DNA from: CAILUG01 sp040386995
GTDB taxonomy: Bacteria; Pseudomonadota; Gammaproteobacteria; Pseudomonadales; Pseudohongiellaceae
Reading direction: 5' to 3'
Assembly (NCBI GenBank): GCA_040386995.1
Contig: JAZKES010000005.1
Coordinates: forward strand, 1-64,000
DNA: 64,000 nt
Both the position numbers and the translations under genes were made by a program. Position 1 is the stretch's first letter, and every line of letters starts with the position of its first letter. The notes beneath the pieces are model-generated. The model saw only the letters and a program-made list of their open reading frames with translations. It made no database searches and had not been told where the DNA came from. Positions 60,818 to 64,000 of this stretch are shown one piece after another.

Positions 60818-63538
60818 TTATAGACGATTGCGTGGATCATTCGGCGCTCTGCGTTTTTCGCGCTGCACTGGTGCCGCGTCGGGCGCTACAGCTGGAGCTT
60901 CCTCAACTGTCTCTGCGTTCTCCTCAGCAATCGCTGGTGAGCTATAACTTTCGATAGCTGGGGTTTCATCAATAAGTCCACCGTCGAAAGCGTCCTCAAG
61001 GCGTACTTCCGTTTCCTGATTGACATCCTCACTCATCATTTCAGTGATGACAGAAGGCATGACGAAAGTGTCAGCTGATGATTGTGCGCTGGCATTTTCA
61101 TCTGCAACCGGATCTGCATCCCGGAGATTGTCAAACAGAGGAGCCTCACTTGATGCCGAAGAAAATTCGGGCAGCACCACGTCAACTGTTACGGAGTTTA
61201 CGTTTTGTGATGAAGCAGGAAGTTCCAGACTTGCCTGGGTAGGCACGGCATTGGCAACAATCGCAGCTGCCGCGAGTGGCGCAATGAAATTGTCACTGAT
61301 GTTAGTCGTGGTGGATTCAGGATGGCTTTCCATTCTTTCAGCTTGTGCCTGCGCTGGTTGATTGGCTGTCTCGGCAGTTTGCGGTAAGTCTTCACGGTTG
61401 CCACGATGACGCTGACGCGGTGGGCGTGGGCGTTTGTCAGCTGGACGTTTGCCAGGATTTGCTCCATCAGCATCGATCTGGACCTGCGCATTGCCTGACG
61501 TGTCTATCGACAAGTCCGCAGTTTCCGCTACTGCTTCCTGAGGTGCGCCACTGCGATCACGATTGCGGTTTTTACCGCCACGGCGACGACGGCTACCTTC
61601 TTTACGCTGCTGGTTTTCTTCGTCGGTTGGAGGACCTGACTTAGCGACGGCATCAGGTGCGACTGGGCGATTTCTGTCTGGTCTTTCAGTGCGCTCAGGG
61701 CGCTCACCACGCTCTGGCCGTTCTGCGCGATCCGGGCGTGGTTCGTTGCGATCATTACGATCATTACGTTTTCTGCCACCGCGGTCCGGACGATTGCCAC
61801 GCTGCGCTGGCGCTGCTTTGACTGGGGGAGCTGGTGCTGGAGTCGGCGCTGGTTCTTCCGCAGAGAACAGGCTAATCAGCGAATTCCAGAAGCCAGCTTT
61901 TTTCGCTGGCGCGGCCACTGCAACCGGAGCAACTGCTGTGGGCTGGGGAGCTGCATGAATACGTGTAGTCTGAACAGCGGGGATATCCGCTACCAGTGGC
62001 GGCTTGGCTAATTGCTGCTCTGGATAAATTTCTTCCTCAACCCCAATTTCATAGCTGCGATCAGTTGATTCACTGACGCTATTCTGTATTTCGAAGTGTG
62101 GTGTTTCCAGATGTACGCTAGGGATAACCATGAGCCGCTTGTGGCTCTGCGCTTCGATGGTGGTAATTTCATCGCGTTTTTCGTTCAACAAATAAGAGGC
62201 CACGCTGATTGGTACAATCGCGCGGATTTCCTTGTTGCTGGATTTGTTCGCTTCTTCCTGGATCAAACGCAGGATGGAGAGTGACAGGGATTCAATGTCG
62301 CGAATCGTGCCCTGACCGCTGCAACGTGGGCACACGGTAGCGCTGGTTTCGCCGAGTGACGGGCGCAGACGCTGGCGGGACATTTCGAGCAAACCGAAGC
62401 GCGAAATACGACCGACCTGAACACGAGCACGGTCCATTTCGAGTGCATCTTTAACGCGGTTTTCAACGTCGCGCTGGTTTTTCTGCGACATCATGTCGAT
62501 GAAGTCGATTACGATCAGGCCGCCCATATCGCGCAGGCGTAACTGGCGTGCAATTTCATCGGCTGCCTCAAGGTTGGTCGCCAGCGCGGTTTCTTCGATG
62601 TCGGAACCTTTGGTTGCGCGTGAAGAGTTAATATCGATGGATACCAGTGCTTCGGTTGGGTCGATGACAATCGAACCACCGGAAGGCAGTTTCACTTCGC
62701 GCTGGAAGGCTGTTTCGATCTGATTTTCGATCTGGAAATTGGTGAAAAGCGGCACGCTGCCTTGATGCAGCTTGATGCGATTTTCGAACTGGGGCATGAC
62801 CTGACGTACAAAGGAAATTGCGTCATCGTAAGCAGACTGGGTGTCGAGAATCACTTCACCGATATCTTGCCGCAGGTAGTCACGAATGGCGCGCAGGATG
62901 ACGTTGCTTTCCTGAAACAACAAACAGGGGGCGTCGAGCTCGGAGCTTGCCTTGGTGATCGCTGTCCAGACCTGGATCAGGTAGTTAAGGTCCCACTGCA
63001 GTTCTTCTGCAGCGCGGCCAACACCTGCGGTACGGATGATGATTCCCATGCCATCAGGAATCTGTAATGAATCCATCGCTTCGCGCAGTTCAGAGCGCTC
63101 ATCGCCTTCAATACGACGAGAGATGCCACCGGCACGTGGGCTGTTGGGCATGAGTACAAGATAACGACCAGCCAGGCTGATCATGGTGGTGAGCGCTGCA
63201 CCTTTATTGCCGCGCTCTTCTTTTTCTACCTGGACGATGACTTCAGTGCCTTCCGCGATCACGTCGCGAATATTGACGCGACCGTGTTCAGATGCATTCT
63301 TGCGGAAGTATTCGCGGGAAATTTCCTTGAGAGGAAGGAAGCCGTGGCGATCGGCGCCGAAGTTGACAAACGCCGCTTCAAGACTCGGTTCGATGCGAGT
63401 GATGCGGCCTTTATAGATATTGGATTTTTTCTGAACGCGATTGCGATTTTCGATGTCCAGATCGAACAGTCTCTGGCCATCGACCAGTGCGACGCGCAAC
63501 TCTTCTTTTTGAGTTGCATTTACTAGCATTCTTTTCAT
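60818..63538 (-). CDS. rne: Ribonuclease E
   Basis: This 906-residue endoribonuclease starts at the ATG at 63538 (MKRMLVNATQKEELRVALVD). The S1 domain lies at about residues 35-120 (KGRITRIEPSLEAAFVNFGA). The catalytic metal Asp residues are in LVSIDINSSRATKG and LIVIDFIDMMSQKN, and the zinc link is VCPRCSGQGTIRD. From about residue 510 the tail is disordered: an Arg/Asp/Pro-rich stretch (RPDRAERPERGERPERTERP) that should bind RNA, then acidic and Ala-rich segments for degradosome partners, ending RRAPNDPRNRL. It processes rRNA and tRNA precursors and starts mRNA decay. Confidence 0.95.
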   Translation of the reverse strand: MKRMLVNATQKEELRVALVDGQRLFDLDIENRNRVQKKSNIYKGRITRIEPSLEAAFVNFGADRHGFLPLKEISREYFRKNASEHGRVNIRDVIAEGTEVIVQVEKEERGNKGAALTTMISLAGRYLVLMPNSPRAGGISRRIEGDERSELREAMDSLQIPDGMGIIIRTAGVGRAAEELQWDLNYLIQVWTAITKASSELDAPCLLFQESNVILRAIRDYLRQDIGEVILDTQSAYDDAISFVRQVMPQFENRIKLHQGSVPLFTNFQIENQIETAFQREVKLPSGGSIVIDPTEALVSIDINSSRATKGSDIEETALATNLEAADEIARQLRLRDMGGLIVIDFIDMMSQKNQRDVENRVKDALEMDRARVQVGRISRFGLLEMSRQRLRPSLGETSATVCPRCSGQGTIRDIESLSLSILRLIQEEANKSSNKEIRAIVPISVASYLLNEKRDEITTIEAQSHKRLMVIPSVHLETPHFEIQNSVSESTDRSYEIGVEEEIYPEQQLAKPPLVADIPAVQTTRIHAAPQPTAVAPVAVAAPAKKAGFWNSLISLFSAEEPAPTPAPAPPVKAAPAQRGNRPDRGGRKRNDRNDRNEPRPDRAERPERGERPERTERPDRNRPVAPDAVAKSGPPTDEENQQRKEGSRRRRGGKNRNRDRSGAPQEAVAETADLSIDTSGNAQVQIDADGANPGKRPADKRPRPPRQRHRGNREDLPQTAETANQPAQAQAERMESHPESTTTNISDNFIAPLAAAAIVANAVPTQASLELPASSQNVNSVTVDVVLPEFSSASSEAPLFDNLRDADPVADENASAQSSADTFVMPSVITEMMSEDVNQETEVRLEDAFDGGLIDETPAIESYSSPAIAEENAETVEEAPAVAPDAAPVQREKRRAPNDPRNRL

Positions 63539-64000
63539 GTTACCGTTTTCCCTTGTTTCTAAGGGCCTGAACTCGGCAACCAAAAAAGTAGAATTTATGT
63601 AAGGAGTTATTCCTAATCTATTGATTTAGAGCAACTTTCAACTTTCTACAAGCAAGTGCATACAGTTTGCATGTCTAGTGTTGTACTCCTGATTTGCCTG
63701 CCGCCAGCAGTGGGCTTGGGGGCGGGCTGTTTCCGCAGCTGTTTCTGCAAATATCGGAAACTATCGGTGACGTACTGGCACTCTTGTGTGCATTCCCTGC
63801 TGATGCTTGTTCCGCAAAACCAGGTTATTCAACACCTGGTTTTCATAAATTTCTTTCTGGTTATCCGGATCTGCCCGGGTTATTTTTTTGGTCATCTTTA
63901 AGTCTGGCATACACGCGTAATTGCTTGTGATAGCTAACATCCTACTGTCTGCTTCTGAGTCTGGCCGTTCGGCTCGACAATCAGTCCGGTACTGTGTGCC
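63539..64000. other. rne upstream region, probable long autoregulatory leader
   Basis: About 460 bp upstream of rne contain no supported gene. A perfect hairpin joins AAAACCAGGT (63816-63825) to ACCTGGTTTT (63834-63843) around an 8-base loop, about 280-305 bases upstream of the rne start. Enterobacterial rne has a leader of about 360 nt whose hairpins mediate autoregulation, and this region could play that part. A divergent rluC, common beside rne, is not visible. Confidence 0.5.

Overview
The window is chromosomal DNA of a heterotrophic gammaproteobacterium. It carries a GlrK/QseG/GlrR-type signalling operon, paired PA2779/PA2778-family genes, a gammaproteobacterial-style topA, tatD, pyrD and rne, an ETF/ETF-ubiquinone oxidoreductase locus and a TonB-dependent receptor. 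Two runs of exactly 100 N (58397-58496 and 59956-60055) show that it comes from a draft or metagenome-derived assembly. I saw no rRNA, tRNA, CRISPR array, transposase or phage gene. Species cannot be fixed from the sequence alone.

Layout. 1-4938: an exported TPR protein cut by the left edge, a Tat-exported flavin amine oxidase and a PepSY membrane protein. 5035-10615: a nitrate regulon with nasT-nasS, a structured leader, an ABC permease and ATPase, and an outer-membrane porin. 11125-13690: an exported VOC protein, an exported lipase-like hydrolase and a small heat-shock protein behind a probable RNA thermometer. 13980-19568: a TonB receptor, two tandem PA2779-family exported small proteins and their C39-like peptidase lipoprotein. 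20181-23885: glrK, a QseG-like lipoprotein gene and glrR on the minus strand. 24242-31304: a hypothetical protein, an RND pump with its adaptor, and a lipoprotein amidohydrolase. 31650-38805: a complete moxR-DUF58-DUF4381-batA-batB/C-batD operon with BatB and BatC fused. 38927-50313: housekeeping genes (pyrD, a glutaredoxin-like gene, an M15 peptidase, tatD, ilvE, topA, a UPF0149 gene, DAHP synthase, a DUF924 gene, a hydroxypyruvate isomerase-like gene). 50434-56558: an AddAB-like helicase/nuclease pair. 56567-59911: ETF-QO divergent from etfBA. 60132-64000: a YceI-family gene and rne with a long leader.

How the genes work together. The best-resolved circuit is the nitrate locus. A sigma-54 promoter (7148-7163) starts a leader of about 200 nt. 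That leader contains two hexaloop hairpins with the A1/G4 loop pattern bound by ANTAR proteins, and the second hairpin overlaps an intrinsic terminator just ahead of nrtB. NasT (ANTAR) and NasS (cytoplasmic nitrate sensor) are encoded directly upstream, behind their own NtrC-like box and sigma-54-like promoter. This gives a two-key design: nitrogen limitation turns on initiation, and nitrate permits read-through. No periplasmic nitrate-binding protein or nitrate reductase gene is present in the window.

Other regulatory features read from the sequence are a sigma-32-like promoter and ROSE-like hairpin on the hsp20 gene, a palindrome ahead of the RND adaptor gene, and intrinsic terminators closing most units. 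The tandem PA2779 paralogues with an adjacent C39-like peptidase are the least understood set and a reasonable candidate for an uncharacterised peptidase/substrate system.
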